Assembly: GCA_021014325.1 (NCBI GenBank)
Contig: CM037467.1
Coordinates: forward strand, 13,355,273 to 13,419,272
DNA: 64,000 nucleotides
Origin: Plazaster borealis
Lineage: Eukaryota > Echinodermata > Asteroidea > Forcipulatida > Labidiasteridae
Reading direction: 5' to 3'
Positions 23,701 through 34,606 of this stretch are shown in pieces. The translations under genes and the position numbers were made by a program. The notes beneath the pieces were generated by a model that was given only the letters and a program-made list of their open reading frames with translations, did not search any database and was not told where the DNA came from. How positions within the stretch are numbered: the stretch's first letter is position 1; the number at the start of each line of letters is the position of its first letter.

Positions 23701-26700
23701 TTCAGTTTTCTTTAAATAGATAGGACTTTGAATAATATAACTTTGATTTTTTTTCCAGGTGTGTTTTGGATTGATCTTGATTCACTCTGTAATTTCTTTG
23801 ATGTTGTCTACATGAACTGGAACCCTCGACTCTTTCCTTACACATATGTCATCCATAGGTAAGAAAGCGGTATTTCTAAATTAATAACGGAGCGTTTATT
23901 TAGGGTCAGTCTTCGGCAAGTACGACGCTAACGGCACATGATTATTCTTATTTCTAATTATAGCACATGGAAGGCAGGAGAGGGACCCAAGAAGGATAAC
24001 TTCAACATCTCCAATAATCCCCAGTACAGACTTGACTTACGAGGAACTGGTGCAGTGTGGGTCCTACTGACAAGACATATTACCGATAAGGTAAATATAA
24101 GAAGTAACTATAACTAGTAAACTTGCAGGTACAACCATGTGTAAATCTCTTTTGGGAGGAGTGTTGCCTCTGAAAAGAGCCGTTGTGGTCTAGATGTTTC
24201 GAATGGTATACTTTGCTCATCTTCAGGAGAAAGAGAATACATGGTTGTACCCACAAGTTTACTAGTAATAGTTACTTGTTAAGGTCAATATACACCGACT
24301 TGCAATACATATCACACATAAGGTAAATATAGGCCAACTAACAAGACAAATCACAGAGAGGTAAAAATAGTTTGACACTTAAGTCATCGTGGGCAAGGTA
24401 AAGAGTGACTGACCAACTCAGTATGAAAGTCTGACCGATGTGCAGACAGTGTGATAGAGGACAAGGGATGAGAGCTATGTGGATGCTTCTTACAAGACAT
24501 CAAAATGAGGTCAAGATGCCAAGATGAGGTCAAGACTAGAACAGCCTCACAAGTTATCCAAAAGACTGACCACCATACAGAGAATAATGCTTTAACTATT
24601 TTGTTTGTTTGTTTGTTTGTTTGTAGGATGACTTTGCTGACAACAAGGAATTCATCACCTTGCTCGTCTACAAAGGAGGCAAAAAAGTCTTCTATCCCAG
24701 TAAGTGAATGTAGAAATGACACATGGTCCTGCTTGAGTGCTTGAGAGGAGACTAAGTTGCTTTTTGTCACAAAGTAAATAATTTCAACAAGCTGTTTTCA
24801 AAAGTTGTTTTATTAAAACTCGTGCTGATGAACATGTTCATTTCTCTTTTCAGACGATCCTCCTCCTTACATTGATGGAACGCGAATCAATAGTCCCCAC
24901 TACCTCTGTAAGATGCTCCTTCAGGAGAAGAGCATCTTCAGTGTCGTCGTCTCACAGTTTGAGAAGAGTAATAACATCCACTACTCCCTAAGGGTAAAAA
25001 ACCCATTAATGTCATCATAAAAACTTAATAACAGCTGTTACAGACTGCTTACCAACAAAATGACCAAAGTGCCTCATCAATTAACCTTAAATCTACAATG
25101 GCAAGCAAACTTGTATTTCCTTGTTATTTCTTCTTTTTTAGGTTTACAGTACGTGTGAATTCAAGCTCAGTAAGATGCCAGAGCCTTACACAAATACCAA
25201 ACAGGTCAGATTTTAAACATAAAATAAATCAAGTTTTCATTTTGAGGTATAGATAGTTCCCATTTGACGTCACACTTTGTACAGACGACCATCTTTAAAG
25301 GGTCTGTGTATGTTTGATAATCACTCTTAACATCAATGGCAATAAAAACTTACTTGGTAAGAGGTACAGCAGCTTTTGATAGTATAAAGCATTTTGAGAA
25401 ATATTTTACTTCAAACTATAATGTGGTTAAGGAAAAAGATGTCCGTTTTTATCCCGATTATTTTTGTTTAGTGCACGACTCTGCGTTTTGCATAAATACC
25501 ATGTGCGTCAAGTTTTGTCAGAATCCTTGAATGATTAGCAGAATTAGCAAAATTAAAACGTAGCAAAATTAGAACACCTAACACAAAACAAAACCCAAGT
25601 TGTGGTAAAGATGGCGTTATCGGAATTGGGAACTATCTGTTGAACCCAGTAGTGCAGTGAAAAAATATAAAGATCCAATTCACAACTATCTGATGTTATG
25701 TTTATTTTGATGCTACTGAAATTTTCACTGATAATTAATTGGGTAATTGTCCATTTCTTCTGTCCAGATAACTGGTGAATGGAAAGGTCGAACGGCCGGT
25801 GGTTGTGCCAACTCTAGAAGTACCTTCACAAATAACCCAATCTACCAGGTCACCTTGCAAGACAAGACAAAGGGAAACCACTTCATGATTGACCTCAAAG
25901 GACCCAGGTCAGGTCAAATGTCAAGGGTCATTTACCATTGTTAAAAATAGTTACACTGAGGAAGTGTTTTCAAATAATAATAATAATGATATAGTCTTAT
26001 ATAGCGCTTGTATCTACCAATAAGGTACTCAAGGCGCTTGAACAGACAGACAGTAAGTTTTTCCTGCAAGGTATGCTGAGCTATTGAAGTATGAGACCTA
26101 TTCCTTTACATAGCACCATGTAATGGTTTACAGGGTGCTGTGGCGCAATATGCTGCCGATCAAACCAGGAACACTGGGGCGAACCCCTTCTCTTTACGAT
26201 AAGTGCACTGGGTTCTTTACGTGCATTACACAACACACGGGACCTACGGCTTAACGTCCCATCCAAAGGATGCAGCAATAATGGTTAAGTGTCTTGCTTA
26301 AGGACACAAGTGTCACGACCAGGAATCGAACCCACGCTCTGCTGATCAACAACACCAGAGTTTGAGTCCGGTGTTCTTATCCGCTCGGCCACGACACGCA
26401 GTTGGTTTTGTATAATGGGAATTGTAGTTGTCCACGACTGTATTAAAGTCACAACTATATTAATTGTGTTGACAAGTACTATTAAAAATGATTCTCTCTT
26501 CTTGATTTATGTATGTTTAGTTTTATTTCCTTACTGTAGGGATTATCACGTAGGTTTTGAGATCGTTGTGATTGCATCAGATGGTCCAGGTACGACTGCA
26601 TTCAATAAACAGATGACTGGTGACTACAGGTAAGAATCTCAACTTAAGGGTTTACCTTGGTGTTTGGTTTATGGAAAAGAACCCTTAAAGTGCATGGCCC

Positions 26701-27202
26701 AATTTTGGCCAGAATTTTTTTTCTTCTGAATGAATTTTGACAGCTGAGGCTGTTTCAAAATGAAAAACACATAAAAACATTCGCATATGCCACAGCAGAA
26801 ATACATGTGTGGCCCAATATTGGTGTCAGTTCTATATACTATAGGCATTGTGTAATCCGCAGTTAGCTATGGATTCGAACCCACAACCAATCGATTGGAA
26901 GTCCAATAGTCTAACCACTTCATTACCCTGCCCAAAAGAATGCTAAAGACTCTGAAGACTAACTTCAAAGCAGATATTCACATAGTGTTACCGCAAACGG
27001 AATATACATTGATACCTCACCATGCAAAGCCTCAAAACCCATCATTTTTCATTCTAGGCGTGGGTTCACCATCTTGCAACTTGATGATCTACCGGGAGGA
27101 ACTTATAACATCAGACCAACGACGTTTAGTGCAGGTCAAGAGGGACCATTCTTTCTTGCGCTATCGGCGTCCTGCCAGATGAAGGTAGCTCAGCTTCAAT
27201 GA
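17719..27202 (+). CDS. CAPN7: CAPN7 / calpain-7, complete, 19 exons, 891 aa
   Basis: Calpain-7 is a cytosolic cysteine protease that binds ESCRT-III proteins (IST1, CHMP1) through its MIT domains and acts in endosomal sorting and cytokinesis. Exons: 17719-17928, 18319-18424, 18692-18858, 19304-19371, 19501-19920, 20103-20229, 20698-20783, 21000-21093, 21871-22017, 22724-22951, 23453-23597, 23759-23858, 23964-24090, 24627-24699, 24854-24993, 25142-25204, 25768-25907, 26540-26629, 27058-27202. They join in frame to 892 codons with TGA. Residues ~41-106 and ~119-190 are two MIT domains; 191-285 is a Pro/His/Ser- and Gly-rich linker; the protease core follows, with catalytic Cys372 (QDCSF), His540 (VPTHAYA) and Asn560 ([10 protein letters not shown]); ~620-891 are the tandem C-terminal beta-sandwich domains, ending KVAQLQ. 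The protein is about 78 residues longer than the 813-residue human form because of a longer N-terminus and linker. Intron 8 uses a GC donor. Confidence 0.96.
18880..19032 (+). repeat. Dispersed repeat with TTGGCCTTGGTGCCCCTTC in CAPN7 intron 3
   Basis: Runs from GGAATTAC-like start to ATTCCAGGC-like end (palindromic ends). Copies lie at 44214-44385 and 51665-51822, with partial relatives at 30735-30800 and 59961-60225. Confidence 0.6.
20392..20583. mobile_element. GGGCCC-hairpin MITE copy in CAPN7 intron 6
   Basis: Begins GGGCACAATTTCATAGAGCT and ends AGCTCTATGAAATTGGGCC, with the usual central blocks. Confidence 0.75.
21141..21560 (+). repeat. Four-copy tandem repeat, ~107 bp period, CAPN7 intron 8
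   Basis: TTTGATGGATTCAGTACTGC (or close variant) recurs at 21141, 21247, 21354 and 21461. Copies share TTATCACAGTCTAGAA; divergence increases towards the fourth. Confidence 0.8.
21553..21696. mobile_element. MITE with CAGGCATGCAACT-type ends, CAPN7 intron 8
   Basis: Ends CAGACATGCAACTTTGTA and GCATGCCTG are inverted; the interior (TTTTCCAGTTTTCTATGGCA, GGAAATCGGCTGA) matches the copy at 22409-22552. Confidence 0.55.
22409..22552. mobile_element. MITE with CAGGCATGCAACT ends, CAPN7 intron 9
   Basis: Inverted ends CAGGCATGCAACT / AGTTGCATGCCTG enclose ~120 bp. Second copy of the family at 21553-21696. Confidence 0.6.
22989..23361 (-). repeat. Composite SINE interrupted by a nested MITE, CAPN7 intron 10
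   Basis: Read on the minus strand: tRNA-like head ending at 23361, then a GGGCCC-hairpin element (23125-23317) inserted behind it, then body and the tail AGCGCTATATAAAAACTA followed by ATT repeats at 22989. Confidence 0.7.
23125..23317. mobile_element. GGGCCC-hairpin MITE nested in a SINE
   Basis: Intact GGGCCCAATTTCATAGAGCT / AGCTCTATGAAATTGGGCCC ends. The flanks (CTGATCAAACACAA and AGAGCTTGAATCC) rejoin to the uninterrupted SINE sequence seen at 9500-9560 and 26330-26370. Confidence 0.8.
24113..24267. repeat. Inverted-repeat element with CTAGTAAACTTGCAGGTACA ends, CAPN7 intron 13
   Basis: Ends ACTAGTAAACTTGCAGGTAC and GTACCCACAAGTTTACTAGT are inverted. On the minus strand the interior reads CTGAAGATGAG...CGAAAC. 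Larger relative at 57022-57396. Confidence 0.6.
24598..24626 (+). repeat. (TTTG)n microsatellite forming the CAPN7 intron 13 acceptor tract
   Basis: About seven TTTG units run directly into TAG at the exon 14 boundary, so the simple repeat supplies the polypyrimidine-like tract. Confidence 0.75.
25975..26399 (-). repeat. Full-length composite tRNA-derived SINE, CAPN7 intron 17
   Basis: On the minus strand: head GCGTGTCGTGGCCGAGCGG (A box), GGGTTCGATTCCTGG (B box), body with GGGACGTTAAGCCGTAGGTC, tail CAAGCGCTATATAAGAC and a terminal ATT repeat. The best complete copy of this family here. Tail-only relatives are at about 7190-7256, 22235-22300 and 60240-60315. Confidence 0.7.
26868..26930 (-). 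repeat. tRNA-like SINE head fragment, CAPN7 intron 18
   Basis: Minus strand reads GTGGTTAGACTATTGGAC then GGTTGTGGGTTCGAATCC, resembling A and B boxes; no intact cloverleaf. Confidence 0.4.
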
Positions 27203-27406
27203 AACCTCTTTGTAAGACTAGACCTGGAAGAGTCAAGAACTTGATGAACCATAAAGAGAGTTTATAAAAGTGGCAAGGATCCTGGATAATCTGTACGAAC
27301 AGAGACAGACGTCAGAATGAGAACTGAGCCCAAATTTATGCTTACCATAGAATTCTGCGCTTACTGAACCTTGCTGTAAAAAGCGTGATTCTATGGGCTC
27401 CAATCT

Positions 27407-27596
27407 GGGCCCAATTTCATAAAGCTGTTAAGCAGAAAATTCTGCACAGCAAATTTCTTTTCTAAGCAAGAAATGAGTGGGGTACCAGTCACAGCAATGG
27501 TAACTAGGTATTTTGGCTGGTAACCTTTTTTTCTTAAGCAATAATTTTCTGTGCTTGAGAAGTTTTTGTGCTAACATGCTTAATGAAATTGGGCCC
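27407..27596. mobile_element. GGGCCC-hairpin MITE copy in the CAPN7 3' flank
   Basis: GGGCCCAATTTCATAAAGCT to AATGAAATTGGGCCC; variant close to the copy at 3422-3614. It may lie within the CAPN7 3' UTR. Confidence 0.75.
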
Positions 27597-28341
27597 TCAT
27601 CAGAAGTCCGCTACCATTAATGTGTGGTTCGATTCCTTGCAATGACGCCCATCAACAGCAAAGCTCTAGCAATGCAAAGGTCTTTGGTTCGAATCCCAAC
27701 CGAGTGATTTGCCTGTGGATTTTTTTCACAGAACTCGGGAAAGTACGGAGTATACAGTGCTTAATACACATCGGTGTTGTGATGATGGGAGAATTAGTGA
27801 CGTCAATTCTTTGAATTATGTGTATATACAAAATTAATAAGATTAAAAGATGAACCCTAGTAGTGCAATTGCTTTATTTTTGAGAAAGGAGACTGTAGTA
27901 TTCAATATTTCAGATATGATTATTTGTAACCTATTAAGAGTTTTTTTCATTTCATGGCGACAAGGTTTTGTGATAAGAAGGGAAACAGTCATAATGTTTA
28001 CAAAAAGACTCAAATGGATACTCCAGGGATAAACATTGTAGTCGCAGACGCCTTTATTCTTTAAGAATCTGGTGGAAATGCCAAACTTGATATGTACAGA
28101 TTTAAGTTGACAATATTATACAAGAACAAAAACCTGATGAGAAAAAATCAAGAATTTTAAGTGGTACTGATACTACATAATACATGTACTGGTTAGGGAG
28201 TGTCCCGGACTGTTCCATCTGAATGGTTAAAATGCCAACACGCATATTTTCTCATGTAGAAATGTTCCTGTAGTTCGGCACAATGTCACAGTCCAGCGGA
28301 ACGTTGCGGCTGTCCACTGGATGGCGGGTGTATGTGTTCAG

Positions 28342-28516
28342 CAGAGCTGCCAACATTTGCATCTTGCAATCAGGGAGATATTTAGAATTACATTCAACAC
28401 AACAGGGAAAAAGTTTCCATAATCAGGGAGATTTTCAAATTTGTTCATCAGAATGTGGAAAGATCGGTTTATTTTCAGAGAACATACTGCAGAATCAGGG
28501 AGAGTTGGCAGCTCTG
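28342..28516. mobile_element. MITE with CAGAGCTGCCAAC ends
   Basis: Inverted ends identical to those of 13588-14617; interior has repeated AATCAGGGAGA motifs like 34935-35131. No clear target duplication here. Confidence 0.6.
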
Positions 28517-29280
28517 CTACTGGAACATTCTTATGCGCATATAACAAGCCCAACTTCTGATACACTCCCTTAATAGTCTTGCTCAAACAAAGAGTTAGAA
28601 AACAAGCTCTGGGAGCTCCTTAAGATGTCGTAAGTTTACTTTCTTGGTGTGTATGTAATGAATCCTTGAACCTTTGAGATACCAAAAAGCACTGGATTGA
28701 GCCAATCATCTTGATGTACCCTGACAGAAACCCGTGTACAAACTTTCGTTTGCATCAAGGACATGCTCTTTGAATTGTCTACTTCATCAAGAATGATTGG
28801 TGACTGATAGTTTTTTAAATAAAGAGGCCTGGAATTTCGTGTTTAAAGGATAAAAAAGCACTCTGCAAGGGGGGCACATCCATTAGAATATCTCCATTTT
28901 CAGCATCCTTAAAATTTATCATTCTAAACCAATGCTGTCCGGAACGTCTAACGTCCACAAAACAATAGCTTACGACAGTAAAGTGTCATAAAATATACAT
29001 AAATTGGCAAAGACATTTTGAAAATGCAACGTTCACTTTACAGAACCAAATTTGTTTAATATTTGAAGTAGAGAAAATATGAATGAATACATAAATGTAC
29101 AAAAGTAAATATCTTAAAGGTAAAAATGCTGTTAACCTCAAGGGAAAATGGTGCTTTAATCTAAGACCCTCTACTCGAAGGCCATTTTCAAAACCATGGC
29201 TCAGACCTTGGCTTTGGTTCTGGCTTTGGCACGTCAGCCTACTTGATGTTCAAGTGTATGTTATGTTTTTAAAAAAAATT

Positions 29281-29375
29281 AAACATTGGGGCACTAACTA
29301 TTTTTTGCATTTATACCATAGGTCCTTTGGTTGGTGAGAAGTTTGCAACAGCTAATTCTATTTTCTTGTTTTAAA
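29281..29375 (+). repeat. Fragment of the 13352/55244 dispersed repeat
   Basis: Carries ACTATTTTTTGCATTTATAC and TTGCAACAGCTAATTCTATT; the 5' GACTCTGCTAGGGTC part is missing. Confidence 0.5.
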
Positions 29376-29393
29376 AATTAAGTAATAAACCAC

Positions 29394-29511
29394 ACTGACT
29401 GGGTAAATTTTAATTCAATTTTGGGGTGAACAAAGAATTTACTAGAATGGGATTTGAACCTGCCATTATTAGATTAACGTCCCGGCGCTCTGCCAACTGA
29501 GCTATCTAGCC
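29394..29511 (-). repeat. tRNA-derived SINE copy
   Basis: Minus strand: GGCTAGATAGCTCAGTTGGC (A box), GCAGGTTCAAATCCC (B box), then a tail with AAATTCTTTGTTCACCCC. Paired with 34257-34376. Confidence 0.6.
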
Positions 29512-30082
29512 TTAATTTTCTTTTTAAATAACTGATGAGTCCAAGCCAGAGCCTAAACAGTGGTTTCGAAAATGGCCCTTAACCCAACCATCTTGCAGGA
29601 TGCATCTTTGGTAAGACAGCGCCCTCTATTGTCTTCCAGCAAGTAAAGGTCAAAAGAATATAAGTAATAATAAATTCTTATTATAATTGAGTTTCACTTT
29701 ATGGCATGTTTTCAACGAACATGGTTTGCAGATTTTTTTATTTTATAAAGTGGTATGGAAATAGTATAAAATATTTCAATGTATTTTGTTAAATAAATTT
29801 ATTTTTGAGGTGGGGGTTTTAGGGGGGGAGGTGAATGGGGGATGGTTCGCGTAATTTGAACCCTATTTATATTGCTGAACTCTTGATTGTATTTTTAACA
29901 ATATTATTATTACAACCTCCTGATATGAAATACAAATTTCTAAAAAACTATTTTCTATAAATTCTTGTAATTGATATTCCACATTGCCATTAAACTACAT
30001 CCCAAGTGGAGTTTAGAAAACCCTAAAAAATGGTCTTTATTCTTTTTAGTCTGAAAAGATTACCTCAATAGTTGATTCCACT

Positions 30083-30275
30083 CAGAGCTGTGTATTGAGA
30101 GAGTTGCGACATAGAGGGACCAGTTTTCTTTGGTCAAGTGCTTGTCTGGATGCCGATATCCGGTCCAAATGGGCAGACTAGTCTGGCACCCTGTGTTCGC
30201 CCCCATGCATTTCTTTTTTTACCCAAAATGGCTTCTAATCGCAAATTGTCGCAAGTCTCTCAATATACGGCTCTG
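30083..30275. mobile_element. hAT-type MITE, 193 bp, with 8-bp target duplication
   Basis: Inverted ends CAGAGCTGTGTATTGAGAGA and TCTCTCAATATACGGCTCTG; ATTCCACT occurs at both flanks (30075-30082 and 30276-30283). An 8-bp duplication with CAGAG ends fits the hAT superfamily. Confidence 0.75.
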
Positions 30276-30465
30276 ATTCCACTGAATCACTTTAACAAGA
30301 AGCTCCTGATTTGTAGAAGTACTAAGACCGTAAAAATGCTAAATTACTGCCAATGATTTGTGCAAATACTGTAAAATAACCACTTTTTCTTCTCAGAATT
30401 TTAGATTGTGGCAGGCCTTATACATGGCTGTTGTATGAGCAAGGCAGTTGAGTTTGTTCCCCGTG

Positions 30466-30689
30466 AGGCCGGAAATCCATGTGTCTGTCATGAGTTGTGA
30501 ATAATGCGTAGTGCGCAATACGTAAAAATAAAAGTACGCACCAAGCAACGCACATGATTCCATGTTTCCATATTGCACTCTGTGTTATCCATAAAAACAA
30601 TGTCCATTGCTCGGCGATTTTTTTTCATTTAAGGGATTTCGCGAAACGCATTATACATAACGGACGATGGACACATGGATTTCCGGCCT
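30466..30689. mobile_element. MITE with AGGCCGGAAATCCATGTGTC ends
   Basis: A 20-bp almost perfect inverted pair (AGGCCGGAAATCCATGTGTC / GACACATGGATTTCCGGCCT) encloses ~180 bp. I could not define a target duplication. Confidence 0.6.
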
Positions 30690-30800
30690 TAAGGTCACCT
30701 ATGAGGGAATTTATAAATCTATATTGGAACATTTCAAAGGGCACCAAGGCAAATGGTCAGGGGGCAATGGAGGCAATTGCCTTCGTGAAATCTGGGGCTA

Positions 30801-30987
30801 GGGCCCAATTTCATAGTGCTGCTGAAGCAGAAAATAGTACTTAAACATTTTCTGCTAAGCAAAAATAAGCAGGATACCAGTCACAGATTGTACAAGTGAC
30901 ATGCTATTTTGGCTGGTAACCTTATTCTATCAAGAACAATTTGGTTGTACTTTTTGTGCTTTTAAGCAGCTCTATAAAATTGGGGCC
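30801..30987. mobile_element. GGGCCC-hairpin MITE copy
   Basis: GGGCCCAATTTCATAGTGCT to AGCTCTATAAAATTGGGGCC with usual internal blocks. Confidence 0.75.
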
Positions 30988-31384
30988 TGTTGTGGTAATT
31001 TAAGGAGAGTACAGAAGTGTCATAAAAATAATTATTCTAATTTATTTTAGTACTTTTTTGGTCTGACACTGGATTAAAAAAAAAGGAATCTCGGCCAGAA
31101 GCATTCAGAATGTTTGGGAGTTGAACAAATTAATGTGGATAGAGCTGTAGCAACAGTGACTTGTTATTCGATTTGCTATGGACCCATTGGTTAATAATTT
31201 GTTAATTTAAGATAATTGCATAACATTTCTCGTAACTTCCTTCTGAATACCCCAGAGGTCCGTTTGTCGAGAATTTCTCACTAATTTGCATATAACCTTA
31301 ACTCACGTCAAATTCTGTACACAATATTTTACACAAAAAAATATTTAAATATGTTCACCTGTTTATTTACACGGGGGTCTTGCG

Positions 31385-34300
31385 TTACGTCACTAACCTC
31401 AGTAGTCTTGTTAAGAGAGCTAACCCTACTATTAAAATGACGTTGGGTATTGTGTGATGTGGTGCTGAATTAAGAGGTGTTACCGTACTGAAGACAGCCG
31501 TCGTTGAGTTGTGCGGAGACCAGAAGTTACACTGGGTTCCTTCACAGCACGAGACACATCTCTGTCAAGGAAATATCAAGTTTTAAGAAATAATTTTATT
31601 ATTTATTGATAACCAACAGCGGTTAACCACCACTAACAGGTATCATCAACTAAGAAATAAGAAAGCCTTAAAAACATTCAATAAAATAAATATATAACTA
31701 TTAAGAAAACCATAAAAGGTAAAAATATGTAACGATGCACAAATGATTTAGAATTAACATAAATAAAAATGTATAATAACTAATACAATTAAACAATATG
31801 CAAATTAACCTTTAAAATTTCCTAAATACAAGAAAAAAAATGCATTTTAGCTTTTTAAAGATTTTCAATCAATTTTAGACATGTAAATTTTCAGTTTTTA
31901 TCTTTTCGAAGAATGGACAATAAAAAAATATACATAAACAAAGGAGCGTTGAAGCCTGCGGTTTGTCAAAACAAGATGCATTGCCCAATTTTCAGTTATC
32001 ACCACTGTAAAAAATAAACAAGGTTTAAAAAAAAAATCTGTGAGTCAAGGAAAGAATCGAGGAAGCTTTGAGCAAATCAATCCATCTTTGATGAAGTAGT
32101 ACAAATCTTTTTCAGTTTTACTGATTTCAAAATATATTCTCATAGATCTCTTTTTATCTATTGACTTTCTTGAAAGACATAAAATATACCATCAAAGGTA
32201 TCGTTTTGTTTTATGCTCTTGTCAAAAGATTTCTGGTCCAGTAAAAGTTTTTTTAGGTACAATCCCAGTGGTCTTGTGGATTTTCCTCCCAAATTCAAGC
32301 ACTGTTTTAAATATCTCACCTGGACGTGCTTAGTGCTGGTGTCCCCACAGCCAACAGCACTGGCAGTACATTCATCTTGTAACGCACATTTCTTGTTGAC
32401 TAAAATACTTTCTCCTGATTTCTGATTCAGATAGTGGGAGGAGTAGCAGTACTTGGTGCCTGTTCAGGAGAAATCGTTCCCAGTATTACAATTTCAACAT
32501 GACGAATGATGAAACAAGTTTTTTTAGGTTTGGACAAACTTATATTGATATTTATATGAAACCGTTTCAAGCTAAAATGACACACATAAAAGCACCTTAT
32601 GGAGACCGAGGACAAAAAACAAAGGGAAAACAAAAGGTCTCCATAGGGGAATTCTAAAGACTGGAGTGCTCCTCAAGGAAATTTGTGTACAAAAAATATG
32701 GGAGGATGCTAAGTACATGGACAAAGGAAAGAACAAAAGATGTCTCCACAGGGATGTACAAATTAGAATGTGTGTGTTAGTGTGTGGTGTGTTAGTGTGT
32801 TTCTTTTTAATAAAAATATGGAAGGGAAACCCCAGAACATTTCCAACTGTAAGTTTCAATTCCGTCTCCCACCGATCAAATTCAAACTATAAATGTAAAA
32901 CAGATGTGTTTGTGAGAACATACTACATGTCTGAAATTTGACTCACGATGAGCAGAAGCCACTTTGCCAGAGAAAATGGCTTTTTTAATTAAAATATCAA
33001 GATGCTGTATCTTTGGTGACATTTGAAATTAAAGCCAAGGCCAAGATCTACTGCTTCTAAGGTCTCAGCGGAATTTCAACTCATAAAATAAAAAAGAGTA
33101 CTTTTCAGAATTACAACCAGACTAAATTAATCATCGCTCCCTTCCTCCCATCATTCTAATACACCTAATCATTTCCCTCGGAACAGATGTGGTGCTCCTC
33201 TTTAACCCCCCCCAAAAAAAAAACCCTGAATGAATTGCCGGATCTTGCATCTTTGTCTTACCCTTGGGGCAGAACGCATCGTAAGCTCTCTCGTTACACT
33301 CTCGATTACTCTTCTTATCTGTGCATGTAAAGCACTTAATTGCATTGGGGAATGGTGTACCTTATGAAACAAACATTAAAAAACACAACAGTAAGTGCCA
33401 CTCTACCTCAAAATCACACGTTTGAAATTTTGAAGTATTTGGAAAATGTAGCACAAGGAGTTCATGAAATTCAATTTGTTGGAGTCGGGAACATTCTACG
33501 AGTAAAGAACCGATGCTGTTTGGCAATTTGGCCGAGGGCCCGGTTCATGAATGTTAAACTCTGTCAATTTATTTTGAATTTAAAACTTGAAAGGCCTCAG
33601 TGTTTTGAGGAGAAACAGACCGGCGAAATGTTCAACTTGCTGAGAATTAGAATTTCTGATCAAATGGATGAAAATTCAATCAGAGTTTTTGGGATCGATA
33701 GCTTGAATTTAGTAGTAAAAGTGGCGTGTTCTAGAAACGAGACACTTCTGAATTTGATTTGAAGGTAAGGGCATGAAAGTTTTTGGCATGGTGGATGATC
33801 GATATAAGTTTTGGTTCGCATTACACCATGTCCGGAATCCTACTCTTGTCAAGTACAATTTATCAGTTAAATTTCTTCAAAATAATATTGGTCTTACTCT
33901 CTCTACCAACACGCCTGCTCTAATAACCATCAGGAAATGATTGTGAAATATGCCTTAGGGTCATGTCACACGAGGCAATTTACAGGCAACCAGTTCCAGG
34001 CAGTCTCCAAGAGGAGAATCCATTCACATTTGAATGTTCACATATTATTCTTGGGGATGGAAAGACATTGTTTGAAAAATTACTCATGTGCTACCAAAGT
34101 GGTCCCGTAGCATGCACTGCAGTTGGTTGCCTCCAAGTTGCCTGTAAAAGTTGCCTCGTGTGACAAGGCCCTTAGAAGGAAGGACAAGACAAGTAGTTCC
34201 TTTTGAGTTTTGTTTGATGGGATTTAAAAACAACAAGTAATAAGCCTCAAGGGAAACTGACTGGGTAATTTTTTTAATAATTTGGGGTTGAACAAAGAAA

Positions 34301-34606
34301 AATTGACTGGAGCGAGATTTGAACCAGCGACCTCCGGATTAACGTGCCGGCGCTCTACCAACTGAGCTATCTAGCCCTATGTTGGCAGTCTCCATATCTT
34401 GTCAATATCTTTGTTGGGGGGGGGGGCAGGGATTTAAAACCCGCAGAAATTTGACTGAATACAAAGACCGTGTCAGACTACTTACTGTCGTCATAGGAGA
34501 AGATTAACGTTGGTTCGGTCGGTGCACTACATGTCGACATTAATACTACATAGAAGAGCACCGTTGATAACCACTGCTTGATGCCATTTGGCCAATACGG
34601 AAGCAT
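31385..34606 (-). CDS. Ly6/uPAR three-finger domain protein, secreted and probably GPI-anchored, 178 aa
   Basis: Four coding exons join in frame: 34606-34486, 33360-33262, 32459-32320 and 31561-31385. Residues 1-28 form a signal peptide (hydrophobic core STVLFYVVLMSTCSA, cleavage likely after CSA). The mature part carries 12 cysteines, starting KCFTC and ending with the family hallmark CCEGTQCN; this is two more than the ten of a standard three-finger fold. An Asn-Ser-Thr sequon follows the domain. The last ~18 residues (NVILIVGLALLTRLLRL) are a hydrophobic tail after a small-residue spacer, typical of a GPI-attachment signal. Members of this family sit on the cell surface as receptors, modulators of receptors or complement regulators; which role applies here cannot be told. 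The first coding exon begins at an acceptor at 34676, so an untranslated exon lies to the right. The snake-toxin fold is shared, but the GPI tail argues for a membrane protein rather than a venom component. Confidence 0.85.
33958..34171. mobile_element. 214-bp MITE flanked by TTA, Ly6-like gene intron 1
   Basis: Inverted ends GGGTCATGTCACACGAGGCA and TGCCTCGTGTGACAAGGCCC are flanked by TTA at 33955-33957 and 34172-34174. A 3-bp TTA duplication fits a PIF/Harbinger-type element. Confidence 0.65.
34257..34376 (-). repeat. tRNA-derived SINE copy, Ly6-like gene intron 1
   Basis: Minus strand: GGCTAGATAGCTCAGTTGGT (A box), GCTGGTTCAAATCTC (B box). It is not called as a tRNA gene because the anticodon loop lacks T33 and a long SINE tail follows. 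Confidence 0.6.

Larger units (their letters stand above)
27203..31384. other. CAPN7 3' flank and intergenic space before the Ly6-like gene
   Basis: This stretch holds the CAPN7 3' UTR and then intergenic DNA. Poly(A)-signal candidates on the plus strand are ATTAAA at 27842-27847 and AATAAA at 28818-28823; I cannot choose between them. Repeats here include hairpin elements at 27407-27596 and 30801-30987, a tRNA-derived SINE at 29394-29511 and MITEs at 28342-28516, 30083-30275 and 30466-30689. I see no coding exon. Confidence 0.5.

Noticed and set aside
34308..34376. tRNA gene on the minus strand
   Set aside because: A and B boxes are present, but the anticodon loop lacks T33, the anticodon stem has a mismatch, and a long SINE tail shared with 29394-29511 follows.
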